From NCBI RefSeq assembly GCF_014647475.1, contig NZ_BMPG01000001.1:372001-436000 (forward strand): 64,000 nucleotides of DNA, given 5' to 3'. The DNA comes from Halocalculus aciditolerans (GTDB taxonomy: Archaea > Halobacteriota > Halobacteria > Halobacteriales > Halobacteriaceae). The notes beneath the pieces are model-generated. The model worked only from the letters and a program-made list of their open reading frames with translations. It did not search any database and had not been told where the DNA came from. Positions 51,496 through 60,527 of this stretch are shown here, piece after piece. Each line of letters begins with the position of its first letter. Position 1 is the first letter of the stretch. A program made the translations under genes and the position numbers.

Positions 51496-52578
51496 ATGCG
51501 GCAGGTCGTCTGCGTCGCCCTCGTCCTCCTCCTCGCGGCCACGGCGCCCGTGGCAGCGGCCAGCGCCGACGCCGACCCCGGGCCGAGCGACATCGTCATC
51601 GGCGTCAACGTGCACGAGAACGGCGACGCCACGTGGAACGTCACCGCGACGTACCCGTTGAACTCCTCCACCGACCGCCGGGCGTTCGCGCGCTTGAGCG
51701 ACGAGTTCACGCGCGGCGGCGACGTCTTCGTCCAGCCGGGCGTGTTCGAGTCGGCGGCGAGCACGGCGAGCGAGCGCACGGGTCGCCCGATGTCCGTCAC
51801 GGACGTCCGCTACGGCACTGACGTCCGGAATCGGACGGGCGTGAACGCGACCGGCGTGTTGACGCTGAAGTTCCGGTGGAACGGCTTCGCGAACGCGACG
51901 GCCGGGAACATCACGGTCGGCGACGCCTTCTCCGGGTCGCTCCTCGGCGACCTCACCGAGCGGGAGACGCTGTACATCGCGCCGCCCGATGGCTATCGGC
52001 CGCTGAGCAGCAGCTCGTCCGATCAGGTACGGAACGGCGCGATCTACTGGACGGGCCCCTACGAGTTCGCGAGCGGCGGGCCGAGCGTCCAGTTCACCGA
52101 GGGGTCGGGGCCGCTGTTCGGCGGGTTCGGCGCGGTCGCGGTGCTCGTCGTGCTCGCGCTCGTCGTCGGCGGCGCGGTCGCGTACGTCGTCGTCGGCCGC
52201 TCCGACCGCGACCTCCCGGGTCTCGGCTCGACGTCGGACGCGCCACCGGACGAAGCGTCGGCGACGGAACCCGACGAGGAAGCCGCCGAGGAGCCCGACG
52301 GCGACGCCGAGGCGGCGGGCGGCGGGGCCGCTGGCGCGGCCGGGGCGGCCGGTGATTCGGGCGTCGACGAGGAGCTGCTGAGCGACGAGGAGCGCGTCGA
52401 ACGCCTCCTCGAAGCCAACGGTGGCCGGATGAAGCAGGCGAAGATCGTCGAGGAGACCCGCTGGTCGAACGCGAAGGTCTCCCAGCTCCTCTCCAGCATG
52501 GCGGAGGAGGGCCGCGTCGAGAAGCTCCGCATCGGCCGCGAGAACCTCATCAGCCTCCCCGAGGAAGCCGAAGAGTAA
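51496..52578 (+). CDS. membrane-spanning one-component regulator (extracellular sensor, TM, wHTH)
   Basis: A 360-residue protein. It begins with a signal peptide (1-22, VVCVALVLLLAATAPVAAAS), followed by an extracellular beta domain (about 25-205, with IVIGVNVHENGDATWNVTAT and several NxT sites). A TM helix lies at about 213-236, then an acidic Ala/Gly-rich linker, then a winged HTH (about 292-355, LLEANGGRMKQAKIVEETRW then SNAKVSQLLSSMAEEGRVEK). The layout resembles haloarchaeal DUF7345-DUF7343 proteins (numbers from memory). It would sense an external or envelope signal and act on DNA from the membrane. The divergent secreted protein is the obvious candidate target. Confidence 0.78.
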   Translation: MRQVVCVALVLLLAATAPVAAASADADPGPSDIVIGVNVHENGDATWNVTATYPLNSSTDRRAFARLSDEFTRGGDVFVQPGVFESAASTASERTGRPMSVTDVRYGTDVRNRTGVNATGVLTLKFRWNGFANATAGNITVGDAFSGSLLGDLTERETLYIAPPDGYRPLSSSSSDQVRNGAIYWTGPYEFASGGPSVQFTEGSGPLFGGFGAVAVLVVLALVVGGAVAYVVVGRSDRDLPGLGSTSDAPPDEASATEPDEEAAEEPDGDAEAAGGGAAGAAGAAGDSGVDEELLSDEERVERLLEANGGRMKQAKIVEETRWSNAKVSQLLSSMAEEGRVEKLRIGRENLISLPEEAEE

Positions 52579-52837
52579 ACGGCGGTCTCTGGTTGCTCCC
52601 CGGTGCGACCGCTAGCGTCGGCTATCGATAGGCGTCGAATCCTCGTGGGGGACTCCGTGTCGAGGCCTGGCCCCGACGCCCTTCGCGCGCTACTCACACC
52701 CACGAAACCCGCAAACAACGAAATTCTACGAGGCCGATATGGCATCGAGAGTTAGCTCGACGTGTGGCTTCGGTTACAGTGGTAGATGTGCGTGGTTTCG
52801 AAAACGTTTACCGGCCCGCGGCGGGAGTTGTTCAGTG
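52579..52837. other. intergenic region before etfB
   Basis: No gene is visible. A TATA-like AAAACGTTTA at 52801-52810 is at the correct distance for an etfB transcript starting near 52832. A ten-base palindrome CTATCGATAG lies at about 52621-52630. Confidence 0.45.
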
Positions 52838-53632
52838 ATGAAGGTTCTCGTCACGGTGAAGGAGGTGGCGGCGGTCGAAGACGACTTCGAGATCGCCGGC
52901 ACGGAGATCGACGACACGTACCTCGAGTACGACCTGAACGAGTGGGACGACTACGCGGTCGAAGAAGGCGTTCAGCTCAGCGAGGCCGGAGACGACGTCG
53001 AAGTCGTCACCGTCACCATCGGCCCGGAGCGCGCCGAGGAGACGATTCGGATGGCGCTCGCGAAGGGCGCGGACCGCGCGATTCGCGTGTGGGACGACGC
53101 GCTGGAGGACGCAGAGCTCCTCGACGTCGAGTCGAAGTCCAAGATTCTCTCGGCGGTCGTCGAAGCCGAGGACCCCGACCTCGTGCTCTCCGGCGTGCAG
53201 GCGAGCGACGACTCCTTCGGCGGGACGGGCGTCGCGCTCGCCGACGAAGTCGGCTTCGAGTGGGCGGCCGTCGTGAACAGCCTCGACCTCGACGTCGACG
53301 AGCAGGTCGCGCACGTCCGCCGCGAACTCGAAGGCGGCGTCGAAGAGCTCGCGGACGTCGAAACGCCGGCCGTGCTCACGATTCAGACGGGTATCAACGA
53401 GCCGCGATACGCGAGTCTGCGCGGGATTCGGCAGGCTCAATCGAAGGAGATCGACCCGCAGTCGTTCGACGACCTCGGCCTCGACGCCGCGGTCGCGGAC
53501 TCCGCCCTCGAAATCACGGACATGTACGAGCCCGAATCCGAGAGTGACGCACAGTTCCTCGACGGGAGCGCAGAAGAGCAGGCCGGCGAGCTCGCTGGCG
53601 TGCTGCGGGACCTGGGGGTGGTCGGCCAATGA
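52838..53632 (+). CDS. etfB: electron transfer flavoprotein, beta subunit
   Basis: The AMP-binding half of ETF, which carries electrons from acyl-CoA dehydrogenases to the quinone pool. The 264-residue protein has MKVLVTVKEVAAVEDDFEI at the start, the conserved ALAKGADRAIRV and DLVLSGVQASDDSFGGTGVA segments, and LADVETPAVLTIQTGINEPR. The ATG at 52838 is chosen; the upstream in-frame extension is not ETF-like. Its stop overlaps etfA by four bases. Confidence 0.94.
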   Translation: MKVLVTVKEVAAVEDDFEIAGTEIDDTYLEYDLNEWDDYAVEEGVQLSEAGDDVEVVTVTIGPERAEETIRMALAKGADRAIRVWDDALEDAELLDVESKSKILSAVVEAEDPDLVLSGVQASDDSFGGTGVALADEVGFEWAAVVNSLDLDVDEQVAHVRRELEGGVEELADVETPAVLTIQTGINEPRYASLRGIRQAQSKEIDPQSFDDLGLDAAVADSALEITDMYEPESESDAQFLDGSAEEQAGELAGVLRDLGVVGQ

Positions 53633-54603
53633 GTAACGTCCTCGTGGTCGCCGACCACCGCCGCGGCGAACTCCGCGACGTCTCCTTCGAACTGCTCACC
53701 GCGGGCCGCCAGGTCGCCGACGCGACCGGCGGCGACCTCCACGCGGCCGTCGTCTCCGGCGACGTCGAGGAGTTCGGCGACCAGCTGAACCGCGAGGGCG
53801 TCGACGCCGTCCACACGGTCGCGAACGGCGAGGAGTTCAACCACGACGTCTACGTGCAGGCGACGGAAGCGCTCGCCGCCGACGTGGACGCCGAGTTCAT
53901 CGTCCTCCCGAACTCCGTGAACGGCCTCGACTACGCGCCCGCCGTCGCGAACCGCCTCGACCGCCCCTACGTCTCCGACGTCATCGACGCCGCCTACGAC
54001 GGCGGCGTCCTCGAAGCGACCCGAGAGATGTACGGCTCGAAGGTCGAGACGACCGTCGAAGTCGCGGACGGCCCGTTCGTCGTCTCCATCCGCCCCGGCG
54101 AGTGGCCGGCCGCGGAAGGCGTCGGTGACGCGTCCGTCGAAGCCGCCGACGTCGACATCGACGACTCGCAGGTCCGCTCCACCGTCACCGGCTTCGAGGA
54201 AGTCGGCGGCGGCGACGTCGACATCGCGGACGCCGAGTTCCTCGTCTCCATCGGCCGCGGCATCGAAGAAGAAGAGAACCTCGAACTCATCGAAGCCCTC
54301 GTCGAAGCCACGGGCGCGACCATGTCTTCGTCTCGGCCCATCGTCGACAACGGCTGGCTCCCGAAGAACCGGCAGGTCGGCCAGTCCGGCAAACAGGTCA
54401 CGCCGAAAGTCTACCTCGCCATCGGCATCTCTGGTGCCGTCCAGCACGTCGCCGGCATGAAGAACGCCGAGACCATCATCGCCATCAACACCGACCCGAA
54501 CGCTCCTATCTTCGACATCGCCGACTACGGCATCGTCGGCGACCTCTTCGACGTCGTCCCCGCGCTCATCGAGGAGTTCGGCGGCGACGCCCCGAACGTC
54601 TAA
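53629..54603 (+). CDS. etfA: electron transfer flavoprotein, alpha subunit
   Basis: The FAD-binding half of ETF (324 residues). The C-terminal domain has the ETF-alpha signature: STRPIVDNGWLPKNRQVGQS-like sequence (here SSRPIVDNGWLPKNRQVGQS), GKQVTPKVYLAIGISGAVQH and AINTDPNAPIFDIADYGIVG. There is no ferredoxin domain or EtfCX gene next to it, so it is probably the ordinary beta-oxidation ETF and not a bifurcating one. Confidence 0.95.
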   Translation: MSNVLVVADHRRGELRDVSFELLTAGRQVADATGGDLHAAVVSGDVEEFGDQLNREGVDAVHTVANGEEFNHDVYVQATEALAADVDAEFIVLPNSVNGLDYAPAVANRLDRPYVSDVIDAAYDGGVLEATREMYGSKVETTVEVADGPFVVSIRPGEWPAAEGVGDASVEAADVDIDDSQVRSTVTGFEEVGGGDVDIADAEFLVSIGRGIEEEENLELIEALVEATGATMSSSRPIVDNGWLPKNRQVGQSGKQVTPKVYLAIGISGAVQHVAGMKNAETIIAINTDPNAPIFDIADYGIVGDLFDVVPALIEEFGGDAPNV

Positions 54604-54810
54604 GCGGCGCTCTCCTCTCCTTCGTTTCTCGCTCTCGGTCCGTTCTTTCTTCTGCCCCCCTCTCTCTCTCCCGTCTCACACCTTCCAGCGCTTCGTCTCG
54701 GCGTGCGTCCCTGGCGGTCGACCGCTATCGAGCGTCGAGGCCGACGGCGTCGCGGCGGCCGCGCGGGTAAGCCGCGGGAGTCAAAAGGGCGGAGCGCCGA
54801 GATTCAGGTA
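54604..54810. other. polypyrimidine intergenic region after etfA
   Basis: About 80 bases after the etfA stop (54605-54685) are almost pure C and T on the plus strand, including GTTCTTTCTTCTG and a CTCTCTCTCTCCC run; this may act as a T-rich terminator. The rest of the gap has no recognisable feature apart from promoter-range sequence before 54811. Confidence 0.4.
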
Positions 54811-55695
54811 ATGGAGTACGTGGAGGAGCGTCGAGCCGCGGTCGAGGACCACTTGCGGGCGACGCTGTCGCGAGTGGAACCGGCGGCGCTCCGCGAGTCG
54901 TTGGAGCACGTGACGTTCGCGGGCGGGAAGCGCGTCCGCCCGACGGTTACGGTGCTCTGCTGTGAGGCGGCGGGCGGCGAGGTCTGGACGGGAGGGACGC
55001 CGGAGTCGACGCTCGCGCCCGCCGGCGAGCGCGCGCTCGACTTCGCCGTCGGCATCGAACTCGTTCACTCGGCGAGCCTCGTCGTCGACGACATCATCGA
55101 CCGCTCGGAGCTCCGCCGCGGCGAGCAGTCAGCGTGGGCGGCGTTCGGCTACGGCGACGCCATCGTCGCGTCCGACGGATTGCTCGGCGAGGCGTTCGCG
55201 CTCTTCGACGCCGACCCGCGCGCGACGACGACCGTGGCCGACGCGATGATCGAACTCGGGCAGGGCGAAGCCTCGGAGCTCGTCGCGAAACCCGAATCCG
55301 AGGAGGCCTACCTCCGGCTCGCCCGCCGAAAGACGGGCGCGCTCTTCCGCGCCGCCGCCGAGCTCGGCGCTATCGCCGCGGACGCCGACGACGAAGTCGT
55401 CGCGGCGTTCGGTGAGTACGCAGAACGCGTCGGCGTCGCCTTCCAGATTCGCGACGACGTCCTCGACGCCACCGGCGACGCCGAACGCCTCGGGAAGCCC
55501 GCCGGCGTCGACGACGAGATGGACCGCCCGTCCGTCCTCCGCGTCACCGGCCGCTCCGTCGAGGAAGTGAACGCGCTCGCCGACGAACAGCGCGACGCCG
55601 CCCTCGCCGCCCTCGACCGCATCGACGGCCCCACCGGCCACGCCCGCGACTACCTCGACGACCTCGCGGTCTTCGTCGTCGAGCGGGAGCGATAA
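54811..55695 (+). CDS. idsA: polyprenyl (geranylgeranyl) diphosphate synthase
   Basis: Chain-elongating trans-prenyltransferase (294 residues) that supplies C20 chains for archaeal lipids or longer chains for quinones. It has FAGGKRVRPTVTVLCCEAAG, the first aspartate-rich motif in SLVVDDIIDRSELRRG (DDxxD), and the second in FQIRDDVLDATGD. Residues before the first motif (HSAS) are small, which favours products of C20 or longer. It starts at the ATG at 54811. Confidence 0.9.
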   Translation: MEYVEERRAAVEDHLRATLSRVEPAALRESLEHVTFAGGKRVRPTVTVLCCEAAGGEVWTGGTPESTLAPAGERALDFAVGIELVHSASLVVDDIIDRSELRRGEQSAWAAFGYGDAIVASDGLLGEAFALFDADPRATTTVADAMIELGQGEASELVAKPESEEAYLRLARRKTGALFRAAAELGAIAADADDEVVAAFGEYAERVGVAFQIRDDVLDATGDAERLGKPAGVDDEMDRPSVLRVTGRSVEEVNALADEQRDAALAALDRIDGPTGHARDYLDDLAVFVVERER

Positions 55696-55824
55696 CGCGG
55701 TTCGGAGAGAACGAGCGCCAGCGAGTGAGCGAGAACCACGGGAACGCGAGCGGTGCAACCGCGAGCAGCGAGAGCGGGGCGGACGAGGAGGAGCAGACGG
55801 GAGCGGTCGGTTCTCGGGTGTTGT
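55696..55824. other. convergent gap of GAGCGAG-type sequence
   Basis: This 129-base gap between convergent genes holds no gene. It is purine-rich on the plus strand with GAGCG repeats and short inverted repeats (GGTGCAACC), like the other convergent gaps of the window. Confidence 0.4.
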
Positions 55825-56913
55825 TCAGGCGGTTCTGGTTCGTTCGTCGCGGCGTGATTCGATGACGGCGAAGGTGAGGGTGGAGACGACGCCGAGGATG
55901 GTTCCCGCGGTCAGGACGCCGGCGAGGACGGGGAGGCTGACGATGCCGAGGAAGAACGCGCTGAGGGTGTGGAGGACGGCGGCGATGGCGGCGACGTAGA
56001 AGGGGGCGTTGAGGTAGCGCCATTCGAAGCGGTCGGCGAGGTATTCGTCGGTGATCTGGCCGAGGCTGGTGGTGAGGCCGGCGGCGGCGAACCAGCGGAC
56101 CGCGCCGTAGGTGAGGGCGGCGAGGACGCTGGTGGGTGGGAGGCCGCCGGGGGCGTCGGCTCTGGCGGTTTCGAGAGTGTTGTAGGCTTCGACGCCGCCG
56201 ACGACGAGGAGGGCGGCGGCGACGACGTACGTGAGGAGGGTGACTCTGCCGGTGTAGAGGCCGCTGAGGGCGCGTTCGACGAGGTTGTCAATGGCGTCTT
56301 CGAGGCCGAGGCCGCGGAAGAGCGCGTAGAGGCCGAGGAAGGCGGAGGAGAGTCCTAAGACCGTTCCGGGGAGGCCGAGGTATTCGGCGAGGACGGCGAG
56401 CGGGTAGATGAGGAGGAGGACGCCGAGCGGGACGAGGATCGTCCCCCTCGTTTCGGGGTCGTCGAGGACCTGTTTGATGGTGTAGTACATCGATTCGAGG
56501 TCCTGGGCTTGCCGGACGACGACGCGGCGGACGCTGTCGATGGGGACGCGTGAGCGGATGACGGGAATCACGCTCTCGTCCTGTGCGCCGTCGGTGACGA
56601 CGATTGCGCGCACCTGTTCGTCGGCGCGGATGGCGGCGAGCACTTCGTCGACTTCGTCGCCGACGGCGCGGTTCGCTTCGACGTCGCTCGCGTCGACGCC
56701 GGTGACGGCGGCGACCTCCATGCGTTCGGTGGTGTCGAGGTCGTCGTAGAGGTGGACGCCCTCGAAGAGGACGTTCACGTCGGAGTCCTCGGGGTCCGCG
56801 GTGGCGAGCGCGACCGCGGCGTCCTCGACGGCGTCCCGGCCGACGACCGGCGTGTCCATGCCGGTCTTCCGTCCGAGGTCGTCGTCTAAGTCGACGCAGA
56901 GGACGAGCAGCAT
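55825..56913 (-). CDS. DUF373 family membrane protein
   Basis: A 362-residue archaeal protein. The N-terminal ~140 residues form a soluble alpha/beta domain (LLVLCVDLDDDLGRKTGMDT, then VRAIVVTDGAQDESVIPVI), followed by seven or so hydrophobic helices. This is the DUF373 layout, conserved in Euryarchaeota with no known function. An acidic motif CVDLDDDLG at the start may bind metal. Confidence 0.87.
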   Translation of the reverse strand: MLLVLCVDLDDDLGRKTGMDTPVVGRDAVEDAAVALATADPEDSDVNVLFEGVHLYDDLDTTERMEVAAVTGVDASDVEANRAVGDEVDEVLAAIRADEQVRAIVVTDGAQDESVIPVIRSRVPIDSVRRVVVRQAQDLESMYYTIKQVLDDPETRGTILVPLGVLLLIYPLAVLAEYLGLPGTVLGLSSAFLGLYALFRGLGLEDAIDNLVERALSGLYTGRVTLLTYVVAAALLVVGGVEAYNTLETARADAPGGLPPTSVLAALTYGAVRWFAAAGLTTSLGQITDEYLADRFEWRYLNAPFYVAAIAAVLHTLSAFFLGIVSLPVLAGVLTAGTILGVVSTLTFAVIESRRDERTRTA

Positions 56914-56966
56914 TCACTCACCCCTTGACCGCAGAGGGTTAAGGAGGTTCGGGGGGACGGTCGGAA

Positions 56967-58298
56967 TCACCGGGCGTGACCGGGGTCGGGGAGCGGCGGC
57001 TCCTCGGCTTCGGCGTCGTCACTGCGGGTGAAGCGCGCGGTGATGACGAGTGCGAGGAGCATGAGGGCGGCCCCCGCGAGGAAGGGGAGGGCGTAGCCGA
57101 GGACGTAGAGCGCGCCCATGAGGACGGGGCCGACGGTGCGCGCGAGGCTGCCCGCGCCCTGCGTGACGCCGAACGCGCTCCCCTGTGTCTCCGCGCTCGC
57201 GCGGCCGGAGACGAGCGCGGCGAGCGTGACGTTCAACACGCCGTTCCCGAAGGAGAGGAGGGCGAGGGTCGCGAGCAGGCCGACGAGCGCCGGCGTGAAC
57301 CACGGCGTGACGGCGGGCACCCAGGCGAAGAAAACGTCGCCGACGGTCGGGCTGAACGGGACGGCGGCGAGCGCGACGACGAGCACGCCCGCGCTCGCGA
57401 CGGTCAGCGTCACCTCGTCGTACCGGCGGGTGAGCGGGCCGACGATGCCGCCCTGAACGACGACGGCGAGCACGCCGATGTACGCGAGGAGGACGGCGGC
57501 CTGCGAGCTCCCGTAGCCGTACTGGCCGGCGACGAACGGGATGAACATCACCTGGACGCCGGAGAAGGCGAGGGAGAGGAGGAAGAACGCGGCGACGAGG
57601 CCGCGGAGGCCGGGCGTTCGGAGGGCGGCGAGGAGCTGGCCGACCATCGTCCGGCGCGCCGACCGCCCGCCGGGGCCGACGCGTCGGGATTCGGGGAGAG
57701 CGACGAACGCGAACGCGAGGTTCGCGGCGGCGAGGAAGGCCGCGCCGAACGCGGGGAGCGTGTAGTGCGTTATCGGGAGGACGGGGATGACGGCGTCCGC
57801 CGCGGCGACGACGGCGGGATAGGAGAGGACAGCGCCGAGCGCGGGCCCGAAGACGAAGCCGAGGCCGAACGCCGCGCCGAGGAGGCCGAGCGCCTGCGCG
57901 CGCTTCGCGGGCTCGGTGACGTCGGCGACGTAGGCCTGCGCGGCGGCGAGGTTCCCGCCGGCCGCGCCGGCGAGGAGTCGGGAGCCGAACAGCCAGAGGA
58001 GCGAGGGTGCGAGACCGAACGCCAGCCACGCGAGCACGGTGCCGCCGACGGAGACGAGGATGACGGGGCGGCGGCCGTAGCGGTCGCTCACGTTCCCGAG
58101 GAGCGGCGCGAAGAGGAACTGCGTGACCGAGTAGGAGGCGGCGAGGAGGCCGATGACGAACTCGTTCGCGCCGAACGAGTAGACGTAGTAGGGGAGAATC
58201 GGGATGACGAGCCCGAACCCGAGGAGGTCGACGAAGACGACGGCAAAGACGACGGCGAGTGCGCGGCGTCGCTTCCCCTCCGCGAGTGAGATGGCCAT
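56967..58298 (-). CDS. MFS transporter
   Basis: A 443-residue major facilitator protein with 12 helices. It has the motif GNVSDRYGRRPVILVSVGGT in the loop after TM2, VDLLGFGLVIPILPYYVYSF in TM1 (typical of tetracycline/multidrug exporters of the DHA1 group) and LAGAAGGNLAAAQAYVADVT. It is probably a drug or metabolite exporter. A TATA-like GTTTAAC (58322-58328) supports a leaderless start at 58298. Confidence 0.9.
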   Translation of the reverse strand: MAISLAEGKRRRALAVVFAVVFVDLLGFGLVIPILPYYVYSFGANEFVIGLLAASYSVTQFLFAPLLGNVSDRYGRRPVILVSVGGTVLAWLAFGLAPSLLWLFGSRLLAGAAGGNLAAAQAYVADVTEPAKRAQALGLLGAAFGLGFVFGPALGAVLSYPAVVAAADAVIPVLPITHYTLPAFGAAFLAAANLAFAFVALPESRRVGPGGRSARRTMVGQLLAALRTPGLRGLVAAFFLLSLAFSGVQVMFIPFVAGQYGYGSSQAAVLLAYIGVLAVVVQGGIVGPLTRRYDEVTLTVASAGVLVVALAAVPFSPTVGDVFFAWVPAVTPWFTPALVGLLATLALLSFGNGVLNVTLAALVSGRASAETQGSAFGVTQGAGSLARTVGPVLMGALYVLGYALPFLAGAALMLLALVITARFTRSDDAEAEEPPLPDPGHAR

Positions 58299-58443
58299 AC
58301 GCCCCCTGCATCTGTCACGCGGTTAAACGTACTGTCCGACTCCGGTCGATTCGTTCGACGCCGCGGGTGTGCCACGAGCCCGCGTCCTGTGAGCCGTCAA
58401 ACCACGTTGTTTTTGCGTCCACGACCGGTAACGGGAGTAGAGA

Positions 58444-59439
58444 ATGATTAGTAAGGGCTGCGAGCAGTGCGCGAAGGGGGGGAAGATGGTCCTCTTCGTC
58501 TACGGCTACTGCGACCAGCGCGACTGTTTCTACTGTCCGCTGGGCGAGAACCGAAAGAACGTCCAGCAGGTCTACGCGAACGAGCGACCCGTCGAATCCG
58601 ACGAAGACGTCGTCGCCGAGGCCAAATCCATGGACGCCCTCGGGACCTCCATCACCGGCGGCGAACCCCAGGAAGTCCTCGAGCGAACCTGCCGGTACCT
58701 CCGCCTGCTCAAAGACGAGTTCGGCGAAGACCACCACACCCACCTCTACACCGGCATCACGGGCGGCCGCGAGAACATGCGCCGCCTCAGCGAAGCCGGT
58801 CTCGACGAGATCCGCTTCCACCCGCCCTACGAGCAGTGGGGCGACCTCCACGGGACCGAGTGGGAGGACATCCTCTACATCGCCCGCGAGGAAGGCCTCA
58901 CGCCCGCCTTCGAGATTCCCGGTATCCGCGCTGAGGAGGAGTTCCTCGACTTCCTCGACGAGGGCGCGGCCGACTTCTGCAACGTCAACGAGTTCGAGAT
59001 GAGCGACGGGAACTACCGCCGCATGCAGGAGGCAGGCTACGAGCTCCAGGACGGCCACATGTCCGCCGTCGACGGCTCCAAGGACGCCATCCTCGACGAG
59101 ATGGCGCAACACGAGAAAGTCTACTTCTGCACGAGCGTCTTCAAGGACGCCGCCCAGCACCGCAACCGCCTCAAACGCATGGCGCAGAACATCTCCCGCG
59201 ACTTCGACGAGATCACCGACGACGGCACCATCGTCTACGGGAAAACCCAGACCACCCGCGAGCGCTTCGCCGAACTCGGCGTCCCCGACGAGTTCTACAC
59301 CGAGAAGACCAACCACATCGAGGTCGCCTGGTGGCTCCTCGAAGAGATGGTCGAAGACGGCGACCTCGACGACGGCGAAATCGTCGAACAGTACCCGACC
59401 TACGACGGCCAAGTCGTCGAGCGAACCCCGCTGGCCTAG
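58444..59439 (+). CDS. radical SAM protein with Cx4Cx2C motif
   Basis: A 331-residue protein. The cluster motif is YGYCDQRDCFYCPLGENRK (Cys23, Cys28, Cys31): spacing is Cx4Cx2C, not the usual Cx3Cx2C. SAM-binding features follow (TSITGGEPQEVLERTCRYL, equivalent to the GGE motif) and the rest fits a partial TIM barrel (LTPAFEIPGIRAEEEFLDFL). An extra Cys pair lies at residues 6 and 9 (CEQC). I recognise related archaeal proteins but no function. It is followed by three strong hairpins. Confidence 0.82.
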   Translation: MISKGCEQCAKGGKMVLFVYGYCDQRDCFYCPLGENRKNVQQVYANERPVESDEDVVAEAKSMDALGTSITGGEPQEVLERTCRYLRLLKDEFGEDHHTHLYTGITGGRENMRRLSEAGLDEIRFHPPYEQWGDLHGTEWEDILYIAREEGLTPAFEIPGIRAEEEFLDFLDEGAADFCNVNEFEMSDGNYRRMQEAGYELQDGHMSAVDGSKDAILDEMAQHEKVYFCTSVFKDAAQHRNRLKRMAQNISRDFDEITDDGTIVYGKTQTTRERFAELGVPDEFYTEKTNHIEVAWWLLEEMVEDGDLDDGEIVEQYPTYDGQVVERTPLA

Positions 59440-59446
59440 CAAGCCC

Positions 59447-59528
59447 TACGCGGTCGCCTTCGGCGACCGCGTACCTGGCTGGAAGGCGCTTCGCGCCTTC
59501 CTGCATCCAGCGGGACCTTCGGTCCCGC
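59447..59528 (+). terminator. triple hairpin after the radical SAM gene
   Basis: Three hairpins with TTC loops stand in a row: TACGCGGTCGCC (59447-59458)/GGCGACCGCGTA (59462-59473); GGAAGGCGC (59481-59489)/GCGCCTTCC (59493-59501); GCGGGACC (59510-59517)/GGTCCCGC (59521-59528). The first begins seven bases after the stop codon. A terminator or a stable 3' end is likely. Confidence 0.6.
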
Positions 59529-60015
59529 CACGACCTTGCAGATTCCCACCCCCGCCGCGGTCGGAGCGAGCTCCTCCCTGCTCGCGTTCGCTCTCGCTCA
59601 CGCGAGCGTCGGCTCACGCAGACGGGCCGCTCCGCGGCCCGCGTCATCACGCGTTGAACTGCTCACAACTGCCCAGCGACCGCGCTACATCCCGCGCAAC
59701 CGCGACCGCTCCGCCACCGCAAGTTCTCCCTCCATCTGCTGTAGCTCGCTCACTCTCCATCCGCTGGTAGCTCGTTGGACACGTTGCCCGGCGCGCGCGG
59801 CGCGGCGGCTGTACGGCCCGGTGCGGGGCGGCGGCGGTTGCGGCGGCTGCGTGTTGCATCGCCGCGCTTCGCGCGGCGTTCCCCGCGAGCGCGACGGCGC
59901 TCGCGGAGCCTTTTTGGTCCAGATTTTTGCGCCGAGCGGTGCGCCTCCGGCGTACCCGAGGCGTAAAAAGGTGGGTCGGAAGCGTTTAGGCGCGTGCCCC
60001 GCTATTTCGGCCTAT
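59529..60015. other. gene-free region with many short inverted repeats
   Basis: I see no gene in these 487 bases. They include GGGCCGC/GCGGCCC near 59627-59642, CGCGCTTCGCGCG near 59861-59875, and similar GC palindromes. The promoter of the TRAM gene lies at its end (GCGTTTAGG at about 59978-59986). Confidence 0.45.
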
Positions 60016-60495
60016 ATGCCGGAGTGCCCGATTGCGGACGAATGCCCGAGTTTCGAGGAGCAAATCGAGGGGATGGGGTGTCAGCATTACGGTGACCGCG
60101 GCGGGATGGAGTGGTGTCAGCATTACAACGTGCCGATCGAGGAGCTGAAGACGGCACCCGTCGTGCCGGGTGAGGAAGTGGTGGTGACGGTGACGGATAT
60201 GCACGAGTCGGGCGCTGGTGTCGGGCACCACGCGGATTCGGGGTTCGTCGTGATGGTGGACGGCGTGCTGCCGGAGGTTCGGGTTCGCGCGAAGATCACG
60301 TCGGTGAAGTCGAACTACGCGCGGGCGGACCTCTTGGAGAAGCTCCCGGAGGAGGAATCCGACGACGAGGAGGACGCGGACGACGCGGTTTCGGGCGAGG
60401 AGTCCGGCGAGGACGAGGGTGAGTCGTCGTCGGATTCGCGCCGCGGGCCGAAGCGCGAGCGGCTGGGGAGTCGGGAGAACTTCTGGGGTAACTAA
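60016..60495 (+). CDS. TRAM domain protein with N-terminal cysteine cluster
   Basis: A 159-residue protein. Residues 1-45 hold four or more cysteines in CPIADECPSFEEQIEGMGCQ and EWCQHYN, a possible metal site. Residues about 55-115 form a TRAM (OB-like RNA-binding) domain (VVVTVTDMHESGAGVGHHAD, VDGVLPEVRVRAKIT). A Glu/Asp/Ser-rich tail ends in RERLGSRENFWGN. Small TRAM proteins in archaea act as RNA chaperones; a similar role is likely. The ATG at 60016 fits the promoter. Confidence 0.83.
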   Translation: MPECPIADECPSFEEQIEGMGCQHYGDRGGMEWCQHYNVPIEELKTAPVVPGEEVVVTVTDMHESGAGVGHHADSGFVVMVDGVLPEVRVRAKITSVKSNYARADLLEKLPEEESDDEEDADDAVSGEESGEDEGESSSDSRRGPKRERLGSRENFWGN

Positions 60496-60527
60496 CGCTT
60501 TTCTCGGGCGGGCGCGTACGTTCGGGC

